Origin: an uncultured Bacilli bacterium
GTDB lineage: Bacteria > Bacillota_I > Bacilli_A > RFN20 > CAG-826
DNA length: 64,000 nt
NCBI GenBank assembly: GCA_934140155.1
Contig: CAKPBC010000004.1
Span: forward strand, 1-64,000
Direction of reading: 5' to 3'
Made by a program: the position numbers and the translations under genes. This document shows, piece by piece, positions 34,768-43,534 of this stretch. Under the pieces are notes generated by a model. The model searched no databases and had not been told where the DNA came from. It saw nothing but the letters and a program-made list of their open reading frames with translations. Every line of letters starts with the position of its first letter. Position 1 is the stretch's first letter.

Positions 34768-35820
34768 ATGATTTTTACATTTGTTGATTCATGGCCTGTA
34801 GCTTTAAGAGTTATCGCATTCATTATTGCTTTTATTATTGGGGTGTTATGTCTAGTAAAGTTTTGTGACATATTCGTTGATGCTAGTAGCGCAATTGCAA
34901 AAAAATTGCATATATCCGAATTAATCATTGGATTAACTATTGTTGCTATGGGAACAAGTTGTCCAGAACTTGCTGTTTCTGTATCTGACTCTATTTCTTC
35001 TCTTATTGAAGGTGGCAATGCTAATGTTGCTATTGGTAACGTTATTGGTTCAAATATTTGTAACTTATTACTTGTTTTAGGATGTTCAGCTGTTTTTACT
35101 CCGATTATCGTGAAAAAATCTGTCTGTAAAAGAGAATATCCTTTTTTAATTGGAGTATCCGCACTTCTAGTATTGTTTGTAATTTTATTTGGTAATGGCT
35201 CTGTTACAGGTAATTATGCAATATTAAGATGGGAAGGAATTATTTTAGCAGTAATAATTGTTCTTTATATTTGGTTCTTAGTTAGTGGGGCAAAAAAGCA
35301 TCCTGAAGATCAAGTTATAGAAGAAAATTCAGAAATTAAAGATATAAAATTATGGAAAGCTATTATCTTAGCTATCGTGGGATGTGCCGGAATTATCTTT
35401 GGTGGCGAAGCAGTCGTATTTGGCGCTAAAGGAATTGCTTTAGAAATATCCGATGCTGCTCATGTTGATCATGACTTAGCCGAATCGTTAATTGGTCTTA
35501 CTATTGTTGCGGTTGGTACTTCCTTACCTGAACTTGTCACAAGTTGTGTAGCAGCAAAAAAAGGTCAAAACGAATTAGCTTTAGGCAATGTTATTGGCTC
35601 AAATATTTTTAATACTATATTTGTTTTAGGAATCTCGGCAGTTGTTAATCCATTAACATCTGGCCCTCAAGTAGTGGTAGATGTCATTGTTATGATGGTT
35701 GTAACTCTTGTTGTATTTGTATTTGCAATTTATGGAAAAATAACCAAAAAAGATGGTTTTATCTTGCTTGGATTATATGTAATTTATCTTGTTTATTTAA
35801 TTATTAGAACTATTTCTTAA
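34768..35820 (+). CDS. Na+/Ca2+ exchanger-type (CaCA) transporter
   Basis: A 350-residue exchanger with two inverted repeats of five helices each. Both alpha motifs are visible: GTSCPELAVSVSDS in the first half and GTSLPELVTSCVAA in the second, each with the conserved Glu, and GNVIGSNI in each. A polar central loop (about 175-205) separates them. It is 12 bp after mntP and probably shares its Mn2+ riboswitch transcript, so Ca2+ or Mn2+ export is plausible. The substrate is inferred only from this position. Confidence 0.85.
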   Translation: MIFTFVDSWPVALRVIAFIIAFIIGVLCLVKFCDIFVDASSAIAKKLHISELIIGLTIVAMGTSCPELAVSVSDSISSLIEGGNANVAIGNVIGSNICNLLLVLGCSAVFTPIIVKKSVCKREYPFLIGVSALLVLFVILFGNGSVTGNYAILRWEGIILAVIIVLYIWFLVSGAKKHPEDQVIEENSEIKDIKLWKAIILAIVGCAGIIFGGEAVVFGAKGIALEISDAAHVDHDLAESLIGLTIVAVGTSLPELVTSCVAAKKGQNELALGNVIGSNIFNTIFVLGISAVVNPLTSGPQVVVDVIVMMVVTLVVFVFAIYGKITKKDGFILLGLYVIYLVYLIIRTIS

Positions 35821-36318
35821 TGAATTTAAATACTCATTAAAATTTATTTCAAAATGAATATGATTGTTTTTTATTAAGCTTTGTTTAAATTCTAGATGTT
35901 TGAATAAGTTAATACTGCGATGATTATCAATATGAATACGCGCTAATAACTTATCGATGCGCCATGAGAAAAATATTTCACGCATTATTTGCTTTAATGC
36001 CATGTGTGCATATTGTTTTCTCCAGTTATTAGGATTTCCAATTGCTATAACAACTTCATATTCTTTTTTTGTTCTTATCGTAAATAATGTCAAAAAGCCA
36101 ATACTATGATTCTCTCGATCATCAATAAGAAAAAATCTACCATCTTTATTAAGATAGCAAGTTAATAAATCTGCACGATTAGAATTTATTATATCAATTA
36201 ATGATGTCGTAGAATTTATATCTTCATTAAGATATTTGGTCACATCTACATTATCCAACCATTTAATAATATTTTTCGCGTCAAAAACATTGACGTCAAG
36301 CCTAAGACTAATATTCAT
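35797..36318 (-). CDS. GNAT-family N-acetyltransferase (RimJ/RimL-like)
   Basis: A 173-residue acetyltransferase. The fold shows GFLTLFTIR (strand), VVIAIGNPNNWRKQYAHMAL for acetyl-CoA binding (about 90-109) and HIDNHRSINLFKHLEF (about 138-153), as in RimJ/RimL-type enzymes. Its 3' end overlaps the convergent exchanger gene by 24 bp. The acceptor is not known. Confidence 0.78.
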   Translation of the reverse strand: MNISLRLDVNVFDAKNIIKWLDNVDVTKYLNEDINSTTSLIDIINSNRADLLTCYLNKDGRFFLIDDRENHSIGFLTLFTIRTKKEYEVVIAIGNPNNWRKQYAHMALKQIMREIFFSWRIDKLLARIHIDNHRSINLFKHLEFKQSLIKNNHIHFEINFNEYLNSLRNSSNN

Positions 36319-36430
36319 TGGGCTTTCCTCCTCATTTTTAATGATTAATAAAGCCTTTTAGAAATAGTCTAACGGTTCTATGTAAAGTGATTATAGCATA
36401 ACAAAATATTTAAACAAGTAAGCACATAGT

Positions 36431-36461
36431 TTATCAACAATTTATGTTTTTCTGTTGATAA
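36431..36461. repeat. Inverted repeat TTATCAACA/TGTTGATAA
   Basis: Two exact 9-bp arms are separated by 13 bp, between the GNAT start and the cupin stop. It could be a hairpin or operator upstream of the GNAT gene. One mismatch separates each arm from a DnaA box, but there is no origin context. Confidence 0.4.
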
Positions 36462-36476
36462 CTTCAAATATCATCT

Positions 36477-36803
36477 CTATTGATTTGGTACCACGCAAAG
36501 CATAACCAAATCTTCATCATCGATATTTTTAACTGAATGTGCACTACCCTTAGGACAATAATGGCATTGCCCTTTTTTTACTTGTTCTTTTTTTCCATCA
36601 ATCTCACAACTAGCGGTTCCATTTATAACAAAAATTATTTCACTACTTGTATCATGTGTATGCATTCCAATTGAGCAGCCTTTTTTTAAAGTTGCTTTCA
36701 TAATTTTGTTATTATCATCAGTAAACATTTTAGCAATTATGCTTCCATCTCCGCCTTTAAAATTATCTAATTCTATTTCCTTTAATAAATCAAAATTTAT
36801 CAT
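36477..36803 (-). CDS. Cupin-domain protein
   Basis: A 108-residue single cupin barrel. The metal-binding pattern HTHDTSSEIIFVINGTA (first motif) and CPKGSAHSVKN (second motif, with the last His) is present. Such proteins bind metal and small molecules or act as sensors. The function is unknown. It is 49 bp downstream of the unknown 444-residue gene and could be its partner. Confidence 0.82.
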   Translation of the reverse strand: MINFDLLKEIELDNFKGGDGSIIAKMFTDDNNKIMKATLKKGCSIGMHTHDTSSEIIFVINGTASCEIDGKKEQVKKGQCHYCPKGSAHSVKNIDDEDLVMLCVVPNQ

Positions 36804-36852
36804 TATTTAATCTCCTTCAATAATTATTTTATAATATGCATTTAACAATATA

Positions 36853-38187
36853 TTAATATTCATATTCTTCATCTGCTTCAAGTGTCCAAATAAAGTTAAA
36901 TTCAATGTTAATATCTTTTAAATAAAAATAAGGAACAAGTTTAAGTCTTAGTGCTTTCATTAACTTATCTTTGATAATATCATCATAGCTTCTTACTTTA
37001 ATTTCTTTATATAAATCTTCAATAATTTCATCACGATGAACTAACCCAATTGGTGCTTCCATATATGCAGTTGCGTACACATCAAAAACAAGAGTGTTAT
37101 AATTTTGAATTGAATCAGCAACATTTAGTTTGAATTTATTATATTCGCCATGATAATGAATTTTAAGTACACTAGATTCTCTATATTTATAAAACTCATA
37201 ATATCCTTGATAACCATAATAATTTTCGATAAAAGCCACAATATAATTAACTACATTATTATATGTGTTATTTTCTTTTAAAGTGGCAAATGCCTTATCA
37301 ACTTTTTTATAGTAATTATAAGGCGATACAATTAACATTTTCTTTGTTTTTTCAATTACTTCTTCTTTTTGCTCTGGCAAAGAATTCTCAATAAGAGTAA
37401 TCATAGCCACTATATCGCTAGAATTGAATAAATTACGAACATCTTCTTTAACAATGTAATTAATGTTATCTAAAAAATATAATAAAAAGATAGTCGCAAT
37501 TTCGTTGTTATAATTAACAAAAGGTTGTTCAGTGACAATGGAATAAAAATATCTTGCTAATTGATCTTCGACTGGATTTTTTTCAAAACCAAAATCCACA
37601 TTAGAATAAACATCTAATATTTTTTCAAGACTACCTGGTTCTTTTTCTATTCCAAAATCATCTGGAAAATGATATCTAATTTTAGCATCTTCAATAATTT
37701 GTTGATAAAGTTCAATAATTATATATGGATAAGAATATGCGTAGTGATATCGATCATCTTCTACTCTTTCTTTAGCATAATGATTAAATACATCTTGATA
37801 GCTATCAATTACTTTTAAAGGATCTTTTTCATCAGGCAAAAACAAGTTTTCTAATGCATCTTTGATAAACGTAAATAGCGTGCCATCTAATTTGTTTTCT
37901 TTTATGAATAAATAAAATTTCTTGGTTGTTTTTTTAAAATGTTCAAGTCCAATCGAAAACACAACATTTAAATTATAAAGTGTTTCATCATCTTTATTTT
38001 TAATAACTGATTTTTCATTAATGATATCTCTTTTTTTTAGGCTATCTATATTATATTTTAAATTAATTTTACCTTCAATGTCGAACACTTTTTCCATGCC
38101 AGAAAGTGATAAATATGCATTCTGATGATTCGAATCAATTGATACGTCAACTTCGCCTGTTTCGATTTTATATTTTAAATAATCCAC
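36853..38187 (-). CDS. Protein of unknown function, divergent from the TIR-methyltransferase
   Basis: A 444-residue, highly charged and Tyr-rich soluble protein that I do not recognise. No signal peptide, transmembrane helix or known catalytic motif is seen. The C-terminal half (FATLKENNTYNNVVNYIVAF) looks helical, and the last part has a short beta-rich segment. It is transcribed away from the TIR-methyltransferase at 38320 across a 132-bp gap, so the two may be co-regulated. Its position beside a TIR gene makes a linked function conceivable. Confidence 0.5.
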   Translation of the reverse strand: MDYLKYKIETGEVDVSIDSNHQNAYLSLSGMEKVFDIEGKINLKYNIDSLKKRDIINEKSVIKNKDDETLYNLNVVFSIGLEHFKKTTKKFYLFIKENKLDGTLFTFIKDALENLFLPDEKDPLKVIDSYQDVFNHYAKERVEDDRYHYAYSYPYIIIELYQQIIEDAKIRYHFPDDFGIEKEPGSLEKILDVYSNVDFGFEKNPVEDQLARYFYSIVTEQPFVNYNNEIATIFLLYFLDNINYIVKEDVRNLFNSSDIVAMITLIENSLPEQKEEVIEKTKKMLIVSPYNYYKKVDKAFATLKENNTYNNVVNYIVAFIENYYGYQGYYEFYKYRESSVLKIHYHGEYNKFKLNVADSIQNYNTLVFDVYATAYMEAPIGLVHRDEIIEDLYKEIKVRSYDDIIKDKLMKALRLKLVPYFYLKDINIEFNFIWTLEADEEYEY

Positions 38188-38319
38188 GTGTAATCACCTA
38201 CTTAATTAAAGTATAATATTTAATAAATAAAATTACTATATTTTATTAATCAAAAACCACTTATAAATTGACTATAATAACGATCAATGTTAATATTTTT
38301 TAAGAAAGTAGGTGTCATC

Positions 38320-39666
38320 ATGAATAATGTCTTTATTTCATTTAAAAACACTGACGCTAGCGGAAAATTGACCGATGATAGCGTAATAGCCCAAAAATTA
38401 TACGCAAAATTGGTGGAAAATAATATTCCCACATTTTTTAGCAATGTAACATTAAAAGAATTTGGTGAATCTGCTTATAAAGACGCTATTGAAAAGGCAC
38501 TTGATGAAGCCACTATACTTATAATTATTGCAACAAAAATCGATTATATTAATTCAAGATGGATTAAATATGAATGGAGTTCTTTCCACGAAGATCTACT
38601 TGCTGGTGATAAAAAGGATGGGATAATTATTCCTTTATTAAGTGCATCTATTGCGCGAAATGAAAAACCATTAGCGTTTAGAAATAATGAAACATTTTTA
38701 ATTGAAAAAGATTCTCTTGATAGTGTTGTTGAATTTGTAAAAAAGAATTTAAGTAAGCAAAATAATGGTTCTTCTTTTTCTTATAATAAAGAAGTTAAAA
38801 ATACTAAACTTGATTCAACCTATGCTCCGTCTAAATATAAAGAACAACAAAGATTATTAACACAAGCACAAAACACACGTGCTGCGGATATGCCTGCAAT
38901 TAACTATGTCTTTGACATATTTAATGGTAAAGAAGTTAATGTTCTTGATTTAGGTTGTGCTTATGGATATGTAACCTATAATCGCTTTAAAGACTTTAAA
39001 AACGCTAAAGTACTAGGTATAGATCGAAACGAAAAATGCATTGAAATGGCTAGAGTTAAAAACAAAGACGATAATTTCACTTTTGAAGTTTTTGATTTAG
39101 AAGATGAATCATTCATCTTTTCAATGAAAGAATATATGGAAGAGCATAATATTCCTAAATTCGATTTAATTATTGCTACATTAGTTATTCATCATTTAAA
39201 AGATCCAATTCGCTTATTAAGAAATGTTCGTCAATTACTTAAAGATGATGGTTATATTATTATTCGTGGCTCTGATGATGGAACAATGGTAAGTTATAAA
39301 GATAATGATTTAATTAAAAAAATTGTTGAAAGGACATTGTTAATACCTGGAATTTCCGATCGTTTAAACGGAAGAAAAATCTATCATCAATTATTTACCT
39401 CTGGATATAAAAATATTAAAATGTTCAATTATGTCAAAGAAATATCCGGTTTAGATTTTGATCAAAGAATGGAAATATTTGAAGAAAGATTTGCTTATCG
39501 TAGAAATTACCTAAAAAATCTTTTAGATAAAGAGCCTACTAATATGGATTATAAAAGTCAATTAGAATGGATGGATTACGCTTTAAATCAATTAGAAGAA
39601 TTATTTGGTAACGAATCATTTTGGTATCAAGAAGTCGATTTTGTCGGCGTAGCTAGAAAAAAATAA
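38320..39666 (+). CDS. TIR domain-methyltransferase fusion
   Basis: A 448-residue fusion. Residues 3-145 form a TIR domain (NNVFISFKNTDASGKL with the first strand; SRWIKYEWSSF keeps a glutamate, E85, at the usual catalytic position). Residues about 200-330 form a class I SAM-dependent methyltransferase (motif I VLDLGCAYGY at 208-217, then VLGIDRNEKC, and FDLIIATLVIHHL for the methylene/acceptor loop). The linker is polar. The ATG at 38320 follows GTAGGTG by about 7 bp and an upstream ATG in frame is ignored. No SAM-methyltransferase of known target is clear. It may be a two-enzyme defence or signalling protein; function unknown. Confidence 0.83.
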   Translation: MNNVFISFKNTDASGKLTDDSVIAQKLYAKLVENNIPTFFSNVTLKEFGESAYKDAIEKALDEATILIIIATKIDYINSRWIKYEWSSFHEDLLAGDKKDGIIIPLLSASIARNEKPLAFRNNETFLIEKDSLDSVVEFVKKNLSKQNNGSSFSYNKEVKNTKLDSTYAPSKYKEQQRLLTQAQNTRAADMPAINYVFDIFNGKEVNVLDLGCAYGYVTYNRFKDFKNAKVLGIDRNEKCIEMARVKNKDDNFTFEVFDLEDESFIFSMKEYMEEHNIPKFDLIIATLVIHHLKDPIRLLRNVRQLLKDDGYIIIRGSDDGTMVSYKDNDLIKKIVERTLLIPGISDRLNGRKIYHQLFTSGYKNIKMFNYVKEISGLDFDQRMEIFEERFAYRRNYLKNLLDKEPTNMDYKSQLEWMDYALNQLEELFGNESFWYQEVDFVGVARKK

Positions 39667-39692
39667 TCGCAGTTTATGGTTATTTTTTTTAA

Positions 39693-39765
39693 TATCGCCT
39701 TTTTATTTAATTAATATTAGAGTACAAATAATCAATATTCATATTGAGAAAAAGATTACTATAGC
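39693..39765 (+). repeat. Imperfect direct repeat, copy 1, flanking the sigma operon
   Basis: About 70 bp beginning TATCG, with AATATTAGAGT, AAATAATCAA and TATTGAGAAAAAGAT, is repeated at 42252-42318 with roughly three-quarters identity. The two copies bracket the ECF sigma operon. Confidence 0.5.
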
Positions 39766-39942
39766 ATGCTTTTTTGTTTAATTTGCTGTTAATTTTATAG
39801 CAAATAATACTTTATATGATGAATATTTTGCAAGTAAGTGACATCTTTATTTGCTTTTGTTTAAAAGTCAAAATAATTATTTTTTTGAATTTTGTCACTT
39901 TTTTGTCTATTAGATTGTTTTTATAAGTGAAAGGGAAAAGTT

Positions 39943-40437
39943 ATGAACAAAATGTCAGATGATTATTTTACAATCTTATACAACGAATACATGACCTTTG
40001 TTTATCGTATTGCTTTTTCCTACTTAAAAAACAAGGAGGATAGCGAAAATGTAATACAAGAGGTTTTTATGAAGTTGTATACAACTCCGCCAAAAGACAC
40101 TTCAAGAATTATGAATTGGCTTGTAATTGTAACTAAAAATTTTTGCCTTAATCAACTTAAAAAAAGAAAAAAAGAAAAAGAAGTTCTTTCAACTATGGCT
40201 AAAGAAACACAATTTATAAATCAATCAAAAGGCTTAGTTGAAAAAAAAGATATCTTATTTTTCTTAAATAAACTTTCAGAAAAATATGCAATTGTATTAA
40301 AGATGTTTTACCTAGGAGAAGCATCTATCAAAGTAATAGCAAAAAATTTAAAAATTAATGAATCAACCGTAAAAAAGAGATTAGAAAGAGGTAGAAAGCT
40401 TTTGCAAGAAGAATTCGATAAGGAGATGAGATTATGA
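39943..40437 (+). CDS. ECF-type RNA polymerase sigma factor
   Basis: A 164-residue ECF sigma factor. Region 2 is seen as RIAFSYLKNKEDSENVIQEV (about 24-43) with FMKLY after it; region 4 as AIVLKMFYLGEASIKVIAKN (helix-turn-helix, about 112-131) ending VKKRLERGRKL. The start has AAGGG upstream. It overlaps the anti-sigma-like gene by 4 bp. It probably directs a small surface-stress regulon including its own operon. Confidence 0.92.
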   Translation: MNKMSDDYFTILYNEYMTFVYRIAFSYLKNKEDSENVIQEVFMKLYTTPPKDTSRIMNWLVIVTKNFCLNQLKKRKKEKEVLSTMAKETQFINQSKGLVEKKDILFFLNKLSEKYAIVLKMFYLGEASIKVIAKNLKINESTVKKRLERGRKLLQEEFDKEMRL

Positions 40438-41189
40438 CAAATATTGACGACAATATAAAAAATGCAGTAAAAGAAATTAAAATTCCAGATATCGGCGCTG
40501 AAAAGATTTTAGCTATGATAAAAGACTGTCAAAAAGAAAAAAAGAAAAAAAACATATGGTGGATGGTTCCTTCAACTGCTATTGCTTCTATTATATTGTG
40601 TATTTCTATTACAGTTATACTTAAAGAAAACCATAAAGCCGATGATGTTTTAGAAATCGGTTTTGAATCATCTTCTATTGATCATTCATTATTCAATTGG
40701 GATGTTGCATTTATTTCAACTTCAAAATCCGAAAAGAATAAGCTTGTACAAATTTATTTTGGACATGATAGTAATTTCAACGAAATTCTGTCAAATACAG
40801 AGTTTACATTTAATCCAAAACAAAAAGTGTCACTTGTCCTTAAAAGAAATATTTTTAACAATGAAATGAATCTAGTTTCAACAGATATAATAAGTTCATA
40901 TTCTGATTCATTAACAACATTTCTTATAGATAATGCATATGAAAGATACTATGACACTGAAACAAGTATGTTCGTTTTTAATCGATTTCAAGATGACAAG
41001 ATGGACATTGAAGACTTCGAAGGCATTAAAATAGGATATTTAAATTATTCTATAGAGATCAAGCCTGAAAATGATAAAGAACTATCTATTATTGGTCCAA
41101 ATAAAGATGAAGTGTTTACAAGCGAAGGATCAAGTCCTAGAATAAAATTTAATATAAATAAAAATGGAATGATAAAATTTACAAAATAA
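40434..41189 (+). CDS. Putative anti-sigma factor (single-pass membrane protein)
   Basis: A 251-residue protein with a cytoplasmic N-terminus (about 40 residues, rich in Lys/Asp), one transmembrane helix (about 43-63), and a 190-residue extracellular domain that is beta-rich. No known domain is recognised. Its ATG overlaps the sigma gene stop by 4 bp, the usual coupling for sigma/anti-sigma pairs, so it is named by position and topology. Confidence 0.72.
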   Translation: MTNIDDNIKNAVKEIKIPDIGAEKILAMIKDCQKEKKKKNIWWMVPSTAIASIILCISITVILKENHKADDVLEIGFESSSIDHSLFNWDVAFISTSKSEKNKLVQIYFGHDSNFNEILSNTEFTFNPKQKVSLVLKRNIFNNEMNLVSTDIISSYSDSLTTFLIDNAYERYYDTETSMFVFNRFQDDKMDIEDFEGIKIGYLNYSIEIKPENDKELSIIGPNKDEVFTSEGSSPRIKFNINKNGMIKFTK

Positions 41190-41208
41190 AAACTTAGAGG
41201 AGGAAATA

Positions 41209-41565
41209 ATGAAAAAAGTTTGTTTTAAGAATACTAATGTTTTAAGAACAATTAATATTATTTTAATCATATTAGCCATAATAACTTTAATATTATTTTT
41301 TTATCCGATCTATTATCTTCAAAGTGGTGAACATGTAGGACAATACTATAATGCATTCCATTGTCTAGATAATGAGAACTTATGGATCTTAATAGTATCA
41401 ATCATACTATTAGCTTTAACAATTTACACAAGCACTTTTAATTTATTTTCAAGAAAAAACAACAAAAACTTTATAATAATTACATTTGTAATTTATGCTA
41501 TCACTGTTGTATTTTGCATTACAACATTTATTTTAGGAGCAAATACAACAAATTTACCAAAATAA
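41209..41565 (+). CDS. Small membrane protein of the sigma operon
   Basis: A 118-residue protein with about three transmembrane helices (about 15-36, 60-76, 90-112). It has GAGGAGG upstream and lies 19 bp after the anti-sigma gene. There is no family match that I can see; it may be a target or modulator in the ECF system. Confidence 0.65.
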   Translation: MKKVCFKNTNVLRTINIILIILAIITLILFFYPIYYLQSGEHVGQYYNAFHCLDNENLWILIVSIILLALTIYTSTFNLFSRKNNKNFIIITFVIYAITVVFCITTFILGANTTNLPK

Positions 41566-41593
41566 TTCAAATAGTCTAAGAAAGGAGATAAAC

Positions 41594-42126
41594 ATGATTA
41601 AAGAATTATTATTAGAAAAACTAACAAATTAAAAATAGTACAAGATGAAATTCTACCAACATTATCAACATTATTAAGTTCGAATGAAGAATCATTATCT
41701 TTATTTAAAAAATCAAACGAAACAATTACATATGATTTTAGTGACGCAACATTGATTATTAAAACTATCGATAGTACTCCAACCAACGATTACTTTGTAA
41801 TAAACAAACACAATGGAAATATATCTAGCTACGTTGTTTCTAGTAAAATTGAAATAACCTCACCACTCTTCTCAAAATATTTTGAAGAGTTTGTATTAGC
41901 CAGCAATCAAGGAGTCACTTTAGAAAATAACTTTAACTTAACAATAAACGGATTAAGTCATAAAATCAAAAGAATTCAATATGTCACTGATAAAGGTGAC
42001 TATGAAACCTTAGATGAAATTTATTATGATATAAATACATATGAACGTTTCAGTGAAGAAGAAATTTTAAACTCCTTTGGTATTGAACCAGAATTATTAA
42101 AAAAAAAACAAGTGCAAAAAAACTAA
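41594..42126 (+). pseudogene. Frameshifted fourth gene of the sigma operon
   Basis: A well-spaced AAAGGAG precedes an ATG that reads MIKELLLEKLTN and then stops at 41630. The -1 frame continues without a stop from before this point through TNKLKIVQDEIL to the TAA at 42124, giving a protein of about 175 residues. A shift at the five-A run 41616-41620 joins both parts. It may be inactivating, a sequencing error, or slippage (GAA AAA C). The product has no clear domain; the second half (LIIKTIDSTPTNDYF) is beta-rich. Confidence 0.6.
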
Positions 42127-42199
42127 CTAAAAAAGCCATAGGATTAAGACTAAATCTATAAATCAACTAGCAAAGGCGTCTTACAAAAGATAAGAAAAG

Positions 42200-42256
42200 G
42201 ACTGTGAAATCCCTTCTTTTAAAAGTTGTTTTTTTCACAGCCCCTTTTTTTATATC
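42200..42256 (+). terminator. Terminator of the ECF sigma operon
   Basis: GGACTGTGAAA and TTTCACAGCCCC form a stem with an AT-rich loop, followed by a run of seven T at 42246-42252. It sits about 75 bp beyond the last gene of the sigma operon. Confidence 0.7.
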
Positions 42257-42318
42257 GTGTTTTCATTAATAATATTACAGTTATAAATAATCAACATCAA
42301 TATTGAAAAAGATATTTA
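42252..42318 (+). repeat. Imperfect direct repeat, copy 2, flanking the sigma operon
   Basis: This segment (TATCGTGTTTT..., AAATAATCAA, TATTGAAAAAGAT) matches 39693-39765. The second copy lies past the operon terminator, so the repeat pair brackets the whole operon. Confidence 0.5.
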
Positions 42319-42378
42319 GCTTCTTTATTGCATCAAACAAATGTTTCTATAATATTCTTGCTTATTTTGATTGGTTCA

Positions 42379-43257
42379 TCAATCTTTTTTACTCAAAATC
42401 AGTTTTAATTCTTCTCTTACATAAGAAAGATTACTATTCGCCAATAATGGTATTATCTTTTGGATTTCATTTGGCGTTCTATCCCACCATTTTAATTTTT
42501 CTAGCAATTCAATCATCTCATCATCAAATCGCTTTTTAATAATTTTAGCTGGGTTTCCCACTACAACACAATAAGCAGGAATATTAGAAGCCACTACTGC
42601 GTTAGCGCCAATAATACATCCATTTCCAACATGTACTCCAGGAAGAAAAGTAACATTTTGACCAATCCAAACATCATTTCCTATTATCGTATCTCCTTTG
42701 TAAGGAAGATCATTTTTTAATGGTGGATTTTGCTCCCGCCCTTGAAATATATAAAAAGGATAAGTCGATACTGCATTCATTTGGTGATTAGCGCCGTTCA
42801 TAATAAATTCTACATTTCTACCAATTTGGCAGAATTTTCCAATAATTAATTTATCACCTATAAAATCATAATGGTGGGTAACATGTTCCTTGAAATTTTG
42901 GCCATCAAAATATGTATAATCACCAACTTCAACATTATGACAATTTTCTAACATTGCTTTAATATATGTTACACTTTCATCACCAGATTTAAGAGGATGT
43001 ATTTTTTTTAAATCTAACTGAGTATTTGCAACTTTCGTGTTATTTTCTTTTTCTTTTTTTTCGAAATCTATTTTTAAATCCAAAGCATTAAGAATGCAAC
43101 AAATAATATCAGTAGATGGATTCATAGAAAAATTTTCAATTCTACCAATCGTCGATTGAGGAATATGGCATTTTTTTGCCAATTCTACTTGTGTTAGACC
43201 TTTTTCTTTTCTTTTTAATTTTATAGCTTTTATTAATTCAATTGTTGACTCATTCAT
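42379..43257 (-). CDS. XRE-type regulator fused to a Vat/CatB-like acetyltransferase
   Basis: A 292-residue fusion. Residues 1-66 form an XRE helix-turn-helix (GLTQVELAKKCHIPQSTIGR, about 19-38). Residues about 90-270 form a left-handed beta-helix acetyltransferase of the xenobiotic family: HVTHHYDFIGD, IGKFCQIGRNVEFIMNGANH, GNDVWIGQNVTFLPGVHVGN and GNPAKIIKKRF match Vat/CatB enzymes. Such enzymes O-acetylate streptogramin A or chloramphenicol. Fusion to a DNA-binding domain is unusual and may let the enzyme sense its own substrate. Resistance is not proven. Confidence 0.85.
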   Translation of the reverse strand: MNESTIELIKAIKLKRKEKGLTQVELAKKCHIPQSTIGRIENFSMNPSTDIICCILNALDLKIDFEKKEKENNTKVANTQLDLKKIHPLKSGDESVTYIKAMLENCHNVEVGDYTYFDGQNFKEHVTHHYDFIGDKLIIGKFCQIGRNVEFIMNGANHQMNAVSTYPFYIFQGREQNPPLKNDLPYKGDTIIGNDVWIGQNVTFLPGVHVGNGCIIGANAVVASNIPAYCVVVGNPAKIIKKRFDDEMIELLEKLKWWDRTPNEIQKIIPLLANSNLSYVREELKLILSKKD

Positions 43258-43528
43258 ATGAAATACCTTTTATATTAAAAATATATTTTCCTTTCCCATG
43301 ATTAGAGATAGAAACAATCACTTTAAGTTCCAATAATTTAGAAATAAGTTTGGAGGCTCCTGAAGGTGACATTTTTTAAATATTTATAATTTCATTTCTT
43401 CCAAAATATTCTTTTTTGAAAAGCATGTTATATAAAGAAAGAATATTTTTTCTTAACTTGGCTGTTAATTTTAAAGAATCAATGTCCACTTTTTCGTTCT
43501 CAATGTCCACTGAATCAGACCTATTCTA
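43250..43528 (-). pseudogene. Remnant of an ATP-binding (AlbA_2-like) or Fic-type regulator C-terminus
   Basis: The minus strand reads SVDIENEKVDIDSLKL, then EYFGRNEIINI, an in-frame TAA at 43376-43378, then SPSGASKLISKLLELKVI and GHGKGKYIF, the familiar winged-helix end of AlbA_2/Fic-type proteins. Only the C-terminal end remains. It overlaps the start of the XRE-acetyltransferase gene and begins beside the 3' end of tRNA-Gly. Confidence 0.62.
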
Positions 43529-43534
43529 CTATTA

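Noticed and set aside
36431..36461. TTATCAACA repeats as DnaA boxes of a replication origin
   Set aside because: Only two imperfect boxes are present, and there is no dnaA, dnaN or AT-rich unwinding element nearby.
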